A stretch of DNA of 64,000 bases, taken from assembly GCA_023389005.1 (NCBI GenBank), contig JAEWFE010000029.1, positions 1 to 64,000 on the forward strand, given 5' to 3'. Below are positions 41,992 to 51,029 of the stretch, piece after piece. Source of the DNA: Bacillota bacterium. GTDB lineage: Bacteria; Bacillota; Bacilli; Lactobacillales; Enterococcaceae. Under the pieces are notes generated by a model that did not search any database, was not told where the DNA came from, and saw only the letters and a list, made by a program, of their open reading frames with translations. Every line of letters starts with the position of its first letter. Positions within the stretch are counted from its first letter, which is position 1. The position numbers were made by a program, and so were the translations under genes.

Positions 41992-43740
41992 ATGGCATTA
42001 TCTAATACCGCAACTCCTAAATACTATAGACAGTTCCGTGAAGCAGTTATACGTGGAGAGATTCCAGTAAACAAAGAAATATCCATGGAGATGAACAGAA
42101 TAGACGAATTGGTTAGAAACCCAGGCGTATATTACGACGATCAAGCTGTAGAGGGTTTTATCGAATTTTGCGAGAATGAGCTAACTCTAACTGATGGTGG
42201 AGATTTACACCTACTTGATTCGTTTAAACTTTGGGCTGAACAATTATTCGGTTGGTATTATTTCATCGATAGAACAGTATGGGTTCCCGATAAAGATGGT
42301 CATGGAGGAAAGTACGTTAGAAAGTCTATCAAAACTCGTCTTGTTAAGAAACAGTATCTGATTGTTGCTCGAGGTGCTGCAAAGTCAATGTATAGTTCAT
42401 GTATTCAGAATTTCATGCTTAACGTAGATACATCAACCACCCATCAAGTTACAACTGCCCCAACTATGAAACAGGCAGAGGAAGTTATGTCGCCAATTCG
42501 GACAGCAATTACTCGTTCAAGAGGACCACTATACAAATTCTTAACTGAAGGTTCGATTCGTAACACAAGTGGTTCTAAGGCAGATAGAGTGAAGTTAGCA
42601 TCGACGAAAAAAGGAATTGAAAATTTCTTAACAGGTTCATTATTAGAAGTAAGACCGATGAAGATTGATAAGTTACAAGGACTACGTGTGAAAACAGCAA
42701 CAGTCGACGAATGGCTATCGGGTGATATTCGCGAAGATGTGATTGGAGCGTTAGAACAAAGTGCTACCAAAGGCGATGAGGATTACATGATCATTGCCAC
42801 GAGTTCTGAAGGGACTGTCCGTAATGGTAGTGGTGACACAATCAAAATGGAATTAATGAAAATTCTTAAAGGAGAGTATTCAGCACCACACGTTTCTATC
42901 TGGTATTACAAACTCGACGATGTCGAAGAAGTTGGAAATCCAGAAATGTGGTTAAAGGCGAACCCAAATTTAGGAAAGACTGTTAGCTATGAAGCTTACC
43001 AGTTGGACGTCGAGAGAGCGGAACAATCTCCAGCTGCACGAAACGATATTCTTGCTAAAAGGTTTGGAATACCGATGGAGGGGTATACTTATTATTTTAC
43101 ATACGAAGAAACGGTACCGCATCGTTCCAGAGATTTTTGGTCAATGCCATGTTCACTTGGCGCAGACTTGTCTCAAGGGGACGATTTTTGTGCTTTTACT
43201 TTCTTATTCCCACTTAAAGATGGAACGTTTGGCGTGAAGACTAGGAACTATATTTCATCATTAACAATGTCTAAATTACCGCTGGCAATGAGAACCAAGT
43301 ATGAAGAGTTTCTAAAAGAGGGAAGTCTAATTGTATTAGATGGAAATATTTTAGACATGATGCAAGTATATGATGATCTAGATGCTCATATCATTAAGAT
43401 GGGGTACGACGTTCGCTCATTTGGATTTGACCCATATAACGCTAGAGAGTTTGTGGAACGTTGGGAAAAAGAGAATGGTCCATTTGGAATTGAGAAGGTT
43501 ATTCAAGGTGTAAAAACAGAGTCTGTACCACTTGGGGAATTAAAGAAATTGTCTGAGGAAAGAATGCTTTTATTTGATGAGGAACTTATGAGTTTCACAA
43601 TGGGTAACTGTGTTGTGATGCAGGATACAAATGGTAATAGGAAGTTGTTGAAGAAACGTTACGAGGCAAAAATCGATGCAGTTGCCGCGATGATGGATGC
43701 ATTCGTAGCTTATAAATTAAACAAAGACGAGTTCGAATAA
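41992..43740 (+). CDS. terL: Terminase large subunit
   Basis: 582 residues. Motor ATPase with the Walker A-like IVARGAAKSMYSS (about 122-134), Walker B TATVDEWLSGD (about 236-246), and the C-terminal nuclease domain with Asp residues in LGADLSQGDDFCAFTF (about 390) and DPYNAREFVERW. It packages DNA into the procapsid and cuts it. Located with portal and capsid genes; a normal length for Terminase_1 proteins. Start at ATG 41992, AAAGGAG upstream. Confidence 0.95.
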   Translation: MALSNTATPKYYRQFREAVIRGEIPVNKEISMEMNRIDELVRNPGVYYDDQAVEGFIEFCENELTLTDGGDLHLLDSFKLWAEQLFGWYYFIDRTVWVPDKDGHGGKYVRKSIKTRLVKKQYLIVARGAAKSMYSSCIQNFMLNVDTSTTHQVTTAPTMKQAEEVMSPIRTAITRSRGPLYKFLTEGSIRNTSGSKADRVKLASTKKGIENFLTGSLLEVRPMKIDKLQGLRVKTATVDEWLSGDIREDVIGALEQSATKGDEDYMIIATSSEGTVRNGSGDTIKMELMKILKGEYSAPHVSIWYYKLDDVEEVGNPEMWLKANPNLGKTVSYEAYQLDVERAEQSPAARNDILAKRFGIPMEGYTYYFTYEETVPHRSRDFWSMPCSLGADLSQGDDFCAFTFLFPLKDGTFGVKTRNYISSLTMSKLPLAMRTKYEEFLKEGSLIVLDGNILDMMQVYDDLDAHIIKMGYDVRSFGFDPYNAREFVERWEKENGPFGIEKVIQGVKTESVPLGELKKLSEERMLLFDEELMSFTMGNCVVMQDTNGNRKLLKKRYEAKIDAVAAMMDAFVAYKLNKDEFE

Positions 43741-43753
43741 GGTAGTGAGTATG

Positions 43754-44215
43754 ATGAATCAAAATGAATTGTATCACTACGGTGTTGTAGGAATGAAATG
43801 GGGACACCGTAGAGCAAGACCAAAAGATATCACAAAGGTGAGAGGTAAAAAGATTCAAAAGCAGTTTCAAAAGAAGATGAAAAAGAATCAACTCTCAAAT
43901 AGCAATGCTCTAAGAGACAAAATGAGTAGAGAGTTACAAAAAACGTCTACACATAAAAGATTAGAGAATTTTTCAAAAGATGTAAATAAAATGTATAAAG
44001 AGTTTGACAAAGCGCACCCAGGAAAAACACTGGTAGTCGATAAACGTTTTGTTGACGCTCAAAATAAATTACAAGCGAAGCATCAGAAAACAGTTGATAA
44101 ATTCATTAATAAACATCTTGATCAAATGGCTAGTGCAACATTAAAAGACCTGGGGTATGAAGATACTAAGAAAGCTAGAAAATATCTAAAAGATATAGGA
44201 TTTCAAAATTGGTAG
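43754..44215 (+). CDS. KGMKWG-tagged basic protein 2
   Basis: 153 residues. MNQNELYHYGVVGMKWGHRR is encoded by 66 bp identical to the start of the gene at 44226; the remainder is a Lys-rich helical protein with no similarity to it. ATG 43754 is chosen to match the paralogous tag. No enzymatic domain seen. Confidence 0.65.
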   Translation: MNQNELYHYGVVGMKWGHRRARPKDITKVRGKKIQKQFQKKMKKNQLSNSNALRDKMSRELQKTSTHKRLENFSKDVNKMYKEFDKAHPGKTLVVDKRFVDAQNKLQAKHQKTVDKFINKHLDQMASATLKDLGYEDTKKARKYLKDIGFQNW

Positions 44216-44291
44216 GAGGTAAAACATGAATCAAAATGAATTGTATCACTACGGTGTTGTAGGAATGAAATGGGGACACCGTAGAGCAAGA
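43754..44291 (+). repeat. 66-bp exact direct repeat coding for the protein tag
   Basis: Bases 43754-43819 and 44226-44291 are identical and start at the ATG of each gene. The flanking coding sequence diverges immediately after. Confidence 0.95.
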
Positions 44292-44960
44292 AAAATGATG
44301 GAACGTGCAGGTCGTTTAGATCAAAAAGCACGTAATAGAGGCAATGATGTATATAAAGCAAAAGCAAATGTTCTTAGGTCTAAAGCTGATTTAATTAATA
44401 AAAAGAACATTAGACGATTAGGTAAAGATGGAAAAGCATTATACCAAAAAATTGGTAAAACAAGTGGTGCGAAGGTGGCTGCTCAAGCGGCTTTAATGGG
44501 GAGTTACGGAGCTTTAAAATACAACAAAGCTAGATTAAATGGTAATGGAAGAGGAAAAGCTTACGTAAAGGGAATAGCGGCGAATAATCTTAACATTGTT
44601 ACTGGAGGCAAACTAGGATTAGGGCAAGGAGCTGATTTAGCTTCTAAAATGCGTGAACGAAGTGTACGTAAAAAAAATATCAAAAAGAATAAATCCCAAA
44701 TAGACCAAGCCAAAAACTCAATGAAAGAAGCTAAAAAGTCATACAAACAAGAGAATAAACAGTATAAAAAAGATTTAGGGAAATCGTCTTCATTAATCAA
44801 CACAGCAAGAAGCATTAGTCCAAGTAAGAAACAACGAGCTAAAGCCAACGAATTATACGATAGAGCTTCAGCAAGTGCTAGAAAAGCAAATTCTGCTGAA
44901 CAACGATATAAGAAAGCGAAGAAACGTTATAAACAAACGAAACGAAATGTATACGCTTAA
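44226..44960 (+). CDS. KGMKWG-tagged basic protein 3
   Basis: 244 residues, the same 22-residue tag, then a very basic helical body with coiled coil and a central Gly/Ala-rich part (AAQAALMGSYGALKYNKARL). GGAGGTAAAAC precedes the ATG. The basic character would suit binding to packaged DNA; location in the virion is inferred. Confidence 0.65.
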   Translation: MNQNELYHYGVVGMKWGHRRARKMMERAGRLDQKARNRGNDVYKAKANVLRSKADLINKKNIRRLGKDGKALYQKIGKTSGAKVAAQAALMGSYGALKYNKARLNGNGRGKAYVKGIAANNLNIVTGGKLGLGQGADLASKMRERSVRKKNIKKNKSQIDQAKNSMKEAKKSYKQENKQYKKDLGKSSSLINTARSISPSKKQRAKANELYDRASASARKANSAEQRYKKAKKRYKQTKRNVYA

Positions 44961-44980
44961 TCATAGGAGGATAATTCAAA

Positions 44981-46228
44981 ATGGAGTTATCATTTGGTAC
45001 GAGAGTTAAGAACGCGTTTAACGTGTTCATGAATAGAGCCCCTACATTTAACTATAATATTGGTCCAAGTTATTATTCTAGACCAGACAGACCACGTTTT
45101 AGTGGTGGCAACGAACAAACTATTGTTACGTCTGTGTATAACAGAATTGCATTAGATGTGGCTGCTATGAATATACAGCATTGTAAACTAGACGAAGACG
45201 GTAGGTTTATGAACACTATAGATTCTTCGTTAAACAATTGTCTAACATTGGAAGCAAATCTAGACCAAACGAGTAGGGCATTTTTTCAAGATGTTGTCAT
45301 GTCGATGTTTGACGAAGGTTGTGTGGCAATTGTTCCAGTGGAAACAGATACGAATCCAGACAACACGGGTTCTTATAAAATTTATCAGTTGAGAACTGGG
45401 AAAGTTATAGAGTGGTATCCAGCCCATGTAAAAATCCGGGCATATAACGAAAATACAGGTCGTAAAGAGGAGTTCACTATGGCTAAAAGAGATGTAGCGA
45501 TAGTTGAAAATCCTCTTTATTCTGTTATGAACGAATCGAATTCAACGTTAAAAAGATTGATAAGAAAACTAAGTTTGTTGGACCAAATAGATGAGCAAAG
45601 CGGTTCCGGAAAGTTAGACTTACTTATTCAATTACCATACACTATTAAATCCGAGGCTAGACGCCAACAAGCTGAGAGTCGAAAAAAAGACATTGAAGCA
45701 CAATTGAATAATTCAAAATATGGTATTGCATATGTTGATTCTACAGAGAAAGTAACTCAGTTAAATCGCCCTGTCGAAAACAACCTTATGAAACAAGTCG
45801 AATATTTAACGAGTATGCTATACAGCCAGTTAGGTATTACACAAGGAGTTCTAGAAGGTACAGCAAACGAACAGGAAATGCTGAACTACTATACTCGATG
45901 CATCGAACCAATAGTATCAGCCATAACAGATGAGATGAAGCGGAAATTCCTAACGAAAACTGCTCGAACTCAAAATCAAACAATTACGTTCTTTAGGGAT
46001 CCATTTAAACTGGTTCCGATTAATAATATTGCAGAAATAGCTGATAAATTTACTAGAAATGAAATCATGTCTAGTAATGAAATTCGCCAAAAGATTGGCA
46101 TGAGACCTTCTGAGGATCCTAGAGCTGACCAGCTATTGAACAGTAATATTAGTCAACCTGGCGTGGGAGGTCAGGAGATGTACCCTGAAGAAGAACTATA
46201 TCCTGAGGAGGAAATGAATTATGAGTAA
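44981..46228 (+). CDS. Portal protein
   Basis: 415 residues. N-terminal NGGNEQTIVTSVYNRIALDV, the crown region, and the C-terminal SSNEIRQKIGMRPSEDPRAD motif (NEIR...G..P) define the HK97-type portal family. It forms the dodecameric DNA channel at the capsid vertex. The order terL-portal-protease/capsid is standard. Overlaps the next gene by 8 bp. Confidence 0.9.
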   Translation: MELSFGTRVKNAFNVFMNRAPTFNYNIGPSYYSRPDRPRFSGGNEQTIVTSVYNRIALDVAAMNIQHCKLDEDGRFMNTIDSSLNNCLTLEANLDQTSRAFFQDVVMSMFDEGCVAIVPVETDTNPDNTGSYKIYQLRTGKVIEWYPAHVKIRAYNENTGRKEEFTMAKRDVAIVENPLYSVMNESNSTLKRLIRKLSLLDQIDEQSGSGKLDLLIQLPYTIKSEARRQQAESRKKDIEAQLNNSKYGIAYVDSTEKVTQLNRPVENNLMKQVEYLTSMLYSQLGITQGVLEGTANEQEMLNYYTRCIEPIVSAITDEMKRKFLTKTARTQNQTITFFRDPFKLVPINNIAEIADKFTRNEIMSSNEIRQKIGMRPSEDPRADQLLNSNISQPGVGGQEMYPEEELYPEEEMNYE

Positions 46229-46493
46229 AATTTATATCAAAGCAAATGACAAATTTGTAGCAACTAACATTTTGTATGCAGATGATTCTACAAAACATCT
46301 TTTTACGGATGAGGCTAAAAAAGAGAAAATCACAAAAGATGAATTGTTAGAGTTGTTCTATAAAGGCGTTACCGTAAAACATGAAGATGTTTACTATAAA
46401 CCTTTATTGTTCAAAGTTGATAGTAGTGCTGGAGCATTAATTGTTTCTGATGGAACAACAGAACACACCTTCTATTCTCAAGAGCATGCATAA
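46221..46493 (+). CDS. Hypothetical structural-module protein
   Basis: 90 residues, beta-rich (MSKIYIKANDKFVATNILYA...FKVDSSAGALIVSDGTTE), between portal and protease-capsid genes. GAGGAGG precedes the ATG. No family recognised. Confidence 0.55.
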   Translation: MSKIYIKANDKFVATNILYADDSTKHLFTDEAKKEKITKDELLELFYKGVTVKHEDVYYKPLLFKVDSSAGALIVSDGTTEHTFYSQEHA

Positions 46494-46517
46494 CAAAACT
46501 AAACGGAGGAATTCAAA

Positions 46518-48335
46518 ATGAAGTTTGATTTTAGTGGATGGGCCACGAAGAGTAATTTGAAATGCTCCGACGGTCGAACAATTATGCCGAATGCGTTCAA
46601 ACATAATGATGGGAATAAAGTGCCCCTAGTTTGGAACCATCGTCATGATAGTCCATCTGATGTATTAGGTCATGCTGTATTACAAAATCGTCGTGAAGGC
46701 GTATATGCGTATTGCAGATTCAACGATACTGAAAGTGGACGCCAAGCAAAAGAAATGGTCAAACATGGTGACATTAATGCTCTATCTATTTATGCGAATA
46801 ATTTGAAGCAAGATATGGGAAATGTTATTCATGGGAATATTAGAGAAGTTAGTTTAGTTTTAGCAGGCGCCAATCCAGGTGCATTTATTGACAATGTGAT
46901 GGCACATGGTGAAGAACTAGACGATCGAGCTGTAATTTATACAGGGGAGGAAATCGAATTGAAACATTCAGACGATATTTATGAAGAAGAAATGTATCAT
47001 GCGGACGAAGAGGAAGAAACTATTGAAGACATTTTCAATACTCTATCTCCAAAACAAAAAGATGCCGTATATTTCTTGATTGGTCAAGCTATCGAGGGCG
47101 GAGGAGACGCCGTACAACATTCCGATGACGATTATGATTATGATTATGATTATGATGACGAGGAATACGATGATGAAGACGAAACAATCGCCGATATTAT
47201 CGATACTATGGATGAAAAGCAACAAGATGTAATGAATTTCTTGGTTGAACAAGCATTAGAAAACGGAGGAAATGGATCTATGAAACATAACGTATTTGAA
47301 AATGAAGAATATGCTGGAGATGTGTTAACGCATTCTGAGATGGCTGCAATCATGGACGATGCTAAACGCTATGGTAGCTTGAAAGATGTAACGCTTCAGC
47401 ATGCTGAGAACTATGGAATCGAAAACATTGATTACTTGTTCCCAGAAGCAAAAGACGTAACGAATATGCCTACGTTCATCAAACGTGAAACTGGTTGGGT
47501 TGATAAAGTAATGAATGCTGTACACAACATTCCATTCTCACGTATTAAATCGACTTTTGCTAATATTACTGAAGATGAAGCTCGTGCTCGTGGTTACATC
47601 AAAGGGAATCTAAAGAAAGAAGAAGTGTTTAGTTTACTTAAACGTACAACCTCACCAACAACGATTTATAAAAAGCAAAAATTAGACCGTGACGATGTGG
47701 TAGATATCACTTTCGATATTATTCCATGGTTAAAATCTGAAATGCGCTTAATGTTAAATGAAGAAATCGCTCGAGCAATTTTAATTGGTGATGGTCGTTT
47801 AGCTTCTTCAGAAGATAAGATTCAAGAATTAAACATTCGTCCAGTATTCAACGACGATGAATTATTCACTATCCAATATGGTGTTAAAGTAGCAAAAGGT
47901 GCTACAGACGCTGAGAAAGCTAAAGAATTTATTCGTTCATTAGTTCGTTCTCGTAAACAATATCGTGGTTCTGGCATGCCTACATTATTCACTACAGAAG
48001 ACATGTTAACAGAATGTCTATTATTAGAAGACAAGAATGGACGTATCATTTACGATTCTGTAGATAAATTAGCTACAGCAATGCGCGTAAAAGAAATTGT
48101 CACTGTACCTGTGATGGAAAAACAAAAGAGTAAAGGTAATAAACCTCTAATCGGCATTGTTGTAAACTTATCTGACTACTATGTAGGTACGGACCGTGGC
48201 GGACAAGTGAGCATGTTTGATGATTTCGACATCGACTTCAACCAACAAAAATACTTGATTGAAACACGTATCTCTGGTGCCTTAACAGTTCCATTCTCAG
48301 CCATTGCTTTAGAATTAGACGAAGCCGCAGTGTAG
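46518..48335 (+). CDS. Prohead protease-major capsid protein fusion (HK97 type)
   Basis: 605 residues. Residues 1-140 are a serine prohead protease of the S78 type with WNHRHDSPSDVLGHAV (catalytic His) and GDINALSIYANNLKQD (Ser). An acidic linker, about 145-255, contains two copies of 'T-I-x-D-I...KQ-D-x-x-x-F-L-x-x-Q-A-x-E' and an Asp-Tyr tract from four GATTAT repeats (about 47129-47152). Residues ~265-605 are the capsid subunit, with WVDKVMNAVHNIPFSRIKST and LNEEIARAILIGDGR. Self-assembly plus proteolysis would free the capsid from the linker. Fusion of the two is seen directly; the cleavage site is not known. Confidence 0.85.
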   Translation: MKFDFSGWATKSNLKCSDGRTIMPNAFKHNDGNKVPLVWNHRHDSPSDVLGHAVLQNRREGVYAYCRFNDTESGRQAKEMVKHGDINALSIYANNLKQDMGNVIHGNIREVSLVLAGANPGAFIDNVMAHGEELDDRAVIYTGEEIELKHSDDIYEEEMYHADEEEETIEDIFNTLSPKQKDAVYFLIGQAIEGGGDAVQHSDDDYDYDYDYDDEEYDDEDETIADIIDTMDEKQQDVMNFLVEQALENGGNGSMKHNVFENEEYAGDVLTHSEMAAIMDDAKRYGSLKDVTLQHAENYGIENIDYLFPEAKDVTNMPTFIKRETGWVDKVMNAVHNIPFSRIKSTFANITEDEARARGYIKGNLKKEEVFSLLKRTTSPTTIYKKQKLDRDDVVDITFDIIPWLKSEMRLMLNEEIARAILIGDGRLASSEDKIQELNIRPVFNDDELFTIQYGVKVAKGATDAEKAKEFIRSLVRSRKQYRGSGMPTLFTTEDMLTECLLLEDKNGRIIYDSVDKLATAMRVKEIVTVPVMEKQKSKGNKPLIGIVVNLSDYYVGTDRGGQVSMFDDFDIDFNQQKYLIETRISGALTVPFSAIALELDEAAV

Positions 48336-48348
48336 GAGAAAATTCAAA

Positions 48349-48705
48349 ATGGCGAAATTTTATGGAATAATCGGCTACGGTGAGAGTATTGAAATAGAAC
48401 CTGGAATCTATGAAGATGCAATCATTGAGAAAAAATACACTGGAGATTTATTAAGAAATTATCGGAGAAATGAAACTTCTGGCAATATCAATGACAACAT
48501 CACAATCTCCAATGATATTAGCATCTTAGCTGATCCATATGCCAAAGAACATTTCTCTAACATGAAATACGTAAAATTTATTATACCCAAATTAGGTGGA
48601 GCCTGGAAGATAACAAATGTTGATGTTAATTTTCCAAGGCTTATTTTGTCTACTGGAGGTGTCTATAATGGGCAACAAGCGTCTACAACTTCAGACGAAA
48701 CTTGA
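48349..48705 (+). CDS. Head-tail connector / neck protein
   Basis: 118 residues, beta-rich, with KFIIPKLGGAWKITNVDVNF near the end. Position after the capsid gene and overlap with the next gene suggest a neck or head-closure protein. Start within TTCAAAATGG. Confidence 0.6.
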   Translation: MAKFYGIIGYGESIEIEPGIYEDAIIEKKYTGDLLRNYRRNETSGNINDNITISNDISILADPYAKEHFSNMKYVKFIIPKLGGAWKITNVDVNFPRLILSTGGVYNGQQASTTSDET

Positions 48706-48976
48706 GGAACTATTAGGTTCTAAAACAGTCTATTATCAGGCACCTGCTAATAGACAATTAACTTATCCGTGTATTATGTATTCTAAAGAAGATGTGGATA
48801 TGAAAAAAGCGGATAATTCAAACTATATATCTAGAATTAGATATCAGATTATTATCATTGATAAACGTCCTGACAATAAAGTTATCGATAAAATTTTGGA
48901 ATTACCTTATGCGAGCTATGACCGACATTATATATCGGATAATCTTCATCATGACGTTATTACAATTTATTTATAG
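48668..48976 (+). CDS. Tail completion / neck protein
   Basis: 102 residues from ATG 48668 (GGAGGTG). LTYPCIMYSKEDVDMKKADN, RYQIIIIDKRPDNKVIDKIL and LHHDVITIYL match the small tail-terminator-like proteins of siphophages. Overlaps the preceding gene by 38 bp. Confidence 0.65.
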   Translation: MGNKRLQLQTKLEELLGSKTVYYQAPANRQLTYPCIMYSKEDVDMKKADNSNYISRIRYQIIIIDKRPDNKVIDKILELPYASYDRHYISDNLHHDVITIYL

Positions 48977-48989
48977 GAGGAAATACCAC

Positions 48990-49646
48990 ATGGCAAAATT
49001 AGCGTGGGGGGAAGCTGGAAAACGCTTCTATGAAACTGGTGTTAGCAATGGCGTCTTATATGTACAACAAAAAGGTGGCACGTATGGAAAAGGAGTTGCT
49101 TGGAATGGTTTGACACAAATTAGCGAATCTCCATCAGGTGCTGAGCCAAATCCGTTGTATGCTGATAATATCAAGTATTTAAACTTAATGTCCGTTGAAG
49201 AATTTGGCGCAACCATTGAAGCATTCTCTTACCCAGACGAGTGGAAACAATGCGACGGTAGCGCTGAAATTTCAAAAGGTGTGACCATTGGTCAACAAGA
49301 ACGAAAAGGCTTTGGATTATGCTACAAAACCATTAAAGGGAACGATACCGAATTTAACGATCACGGTTACGTTCTTCATTTAATTTATGGTGGTAAAGCT
49401 TCACCTTCAGAAAAGTCTTATTCGTCAGTGAACGATAATCCAGAGGCGATTACTTTATCTTGGGAAATGACAACTACACCAGTTCCAGTCACAGGACATA
49501 AGCCAACTTCCATCCTGACAATCGATTCTACTTTGGTAGAAGCAGACAAAATGAAGAAGTTAGAAGATGCCTTATATGGTACTGAGCTGGCAGAACCAAA
49601 ATTATTATTACCAGACGAAGTGATTGCTTTGTTAGCAGAAGAATAA
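48990..49646 (+). CDS. Major tail protein
   Basis: 218 residues from ATG 48990 (TAGGAGGAAA). WGEAGKRFYETGVSNGVLYV, VTIGQQERKGFGLCYKTIKG and ITLSWEMTTTPVPVTGHKPT are typical of the tail-tube protein of long-tailed siphophages. It forms the tube stacked around the tape measure. Followed by a terminator, as is common for this highly expressed gene. Confidence 0.85.
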   Translation: MAKLAWGEAGKRFYETGVSNGVLYVQQKGGTYGKGVAWNGLTQISESPSGAEPNPLYADNIKYLNLMSVEEFGATIEAFSYPDEWKQCDGSAEISKGVTIGQQERKGFGLCYKTIKGNDTEFNDHGYVLHLIYGGKASPSEKSYSSVNDNPEAITLSWEMTTTPVPVTGHKPTSILTIDSTLVEADKMKKLEDALYGTELAEPKLLLPDEVIALLAEE

Positions 49647-49665
49647 TTTCAAAATGGAGTATAGA

Positions 49666-49699
49666 GAGTTCGATTTAAAAGGTCGGACTCTTCTTTTTA
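49666..49699 (+). terminator. Rho-independent terminator after major tail gene
   Basis: GAGTTCGA (49666-49673) with TCGGACTC (49683-49690), then TTCTTTTTAT; G-U included. Confidence 0.8.
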
Positions 49700-49718
49700 T
49701 TAAAGGAGGAAAAACAAC

Positions 49719-50111
49719 ATGCTAAAAAAACGAGTTACTTACATTGATTACAACGGAGTACAACAAACAGAGGATTTTTATTTCCATTTGAAGCCTAGCG
49801 AATTAGCGGAATTGGAAGTAAGCGTTGAGGGCGGTTACTCCGAACTACTTGAGAAAGCCAAAAACGAAGATAATCATCAAGTACTTTACAAGTTTGTAAA
49901 AGATGTATTGACAAAGTCATATGGGATTAAGAGTGAAGATGGCAAACGATTTATCAAGAATGATGAATTATTAGATGCTTTTGTACAATCACCAGCTTAT
50001 GATGAGATTTTCATGGAAGTTATCTCTAATCCTGAAAACTTTAATGCGTTTGTTGATGCAGTTACTCCTAATATGAACAAACTTGCTCAACCAACGTTTA
50101 ATCTTGCTTAG
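49719..50111 (+). CDS. Tail assembly chaperone, N-terminal component
   Basis: 130 residues (MLKKRVTYIDYNGVQQTEDF...), a typical gpG-like chaperone sequence with FHLKPSELAELEVSVEGGYS. It lies between major tail and tape measure genes. AAAGGAGG precedes the ATG. The next gene overlaps it by 8 bp in the +1 frame, as in the gpG/gpGT pairs made by frameshifting. Confidence 0.75.
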   Translation: MLKKRVTYIDYNGVQQTEDFYFHLKPSELAELEVSVEGGYSELLEKAKNEDNHQVLYKFVKDVLTKSYGIKSEDGKRFIKNDELLDAFVQSPAYDEIFMEVISNPENFNAFVDAVTPNMNKLAQPTFNLA

Positions 50112-50646
50112 AATTGTCGTTCCCGGAGCAGAAATGTGGGATGAAATAAAAGAGGAATTTAACGTTAGCAAACCTTACACACTACAATTAGAACATTCTT
50201 TAGTCTCGGTAAGTAAATGGGAGTCAAAGTGGTGTGTTCCTTTTTTACATACGCCTGATAAAAGCAAAGAGCAAATATTAGATTATATCAAGTGTATGAC
50301 AATCACACAGAATGTTCCGGATGAAGTCTATGAAAGACTTTCAGAGGATAATATTGAAGAAATTCAGACATATATCGATTCTCCTATGACAGCTGCAACT
50401 TTTTCACAGTCAGATAGCAAGTCTAGGAACGGAGAATTCGTCACTACCGAAACAATTTATTATTCGATGTTTGTAAACAGTATACCTATGGAATGTCAGA
50501 AGTGGCATCTCAATAGATTACTAACTTTAATAAAATTCTGCAATGTGAAGAATAATCCACCTAAAAAGATGTCAAGATCGGAAATTCTTCGCAGAAACGA
50601 GAAATTAAACGCTGAACGGCGTGCCAAATATAATAGTACGGGGTAG
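50104..50646 (+). CDS. Second tail assembly chaperone / gp15-like protein
   Basis: 180 residues if translation starts at TTG 50104 (LRIVVPGAEMWDEIKEEF). TLQLEHSLVSVSKWESKWCV, IKCMTITQNVPDEVYERLSE and CQKWHLNRLLTLIKFCNVKN belong to a phage family next to tape measure genes. No ribosome binding site is visible; the frame is +1 relative to the upstream chaperone and remains open to 50083, so either coupled initiation or a +1 frameshift near CTTGCTTAG could be used. The start is uncertain. Confidence 0.7.
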   Translation: MLRIVVPGAEMWDEIKEEFNVSKPYTLQLEHSLVSVSKWESKWCVPFLHTPDKSKEQILDYIKCMTITQNVPDEVYERLSEDNIEEIQTYIDSPMTAATFSQSDSKSRNGEFVTTETIYYSMFVNSIPMECQKWHLNRLLTLIKFCNVKNNPPKKMSRSEILRRNEKLNAERRAKYNSTG

Positions 50647-50651
50647 ATTCA

Positions 50652-51029
50652 ATGATTACAGTAAGACAAAAGGGCGATTTCGCCAACTTAACGAGATATT
50701 TCGAACGTGTAAAAAAGATTCGAAAGACTGATATTTTACACAAATACGGAAAATTAGGTGTGGCCGCCCTTTCGTCTGCTACTCCTACTGAAAGCGGAAA
50801 AACAGCAAGTTCATGGAATTACGAAATAATTCAAAATGGATCTGGAGCACAGATTGTTTTTAGTAATTCCAATATTAATAAAGGTGTTAATATAGCAATT
50901 ATTTTGCAATACGGTCATGGTACGGGTACTGGCGGATGGGTTGAAGGTAGAGATTACATCAATCCAGCTATACAGGGTGTTTTTGAGCAATTTGCTAGTG
51001 ATATTTGGAAGGAGGTCACCAGACTATGA
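50652..51029 (+). CDS. HK97 gp10-like minor tail/neck protein
   Basis: 125 residues. LGVAALSSATPTESGKTASS, NIAIILQYGHGTGTGGWVEG and INPAIQGVFEQFASDIWKEV identify the HK97 gp10-like family that completes the tail-head junction. It lies between chaperone and tape measure; the stop overlaps the next ATG (ATGA). The ATG follows GGGTAGATTC, a weak RBS. Confidence 0.75.
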   Translation: MITVRQKGDFANLTRYFERVKKIRKTDILHKYGKLGVAALSSATPTESGKTASSWNYEIIQNGSGAQIVFSNSNINKGVNIAIILQYGHGTGTGGWVEGRDYINPAIQGVFEQFASDIWKEVTRL

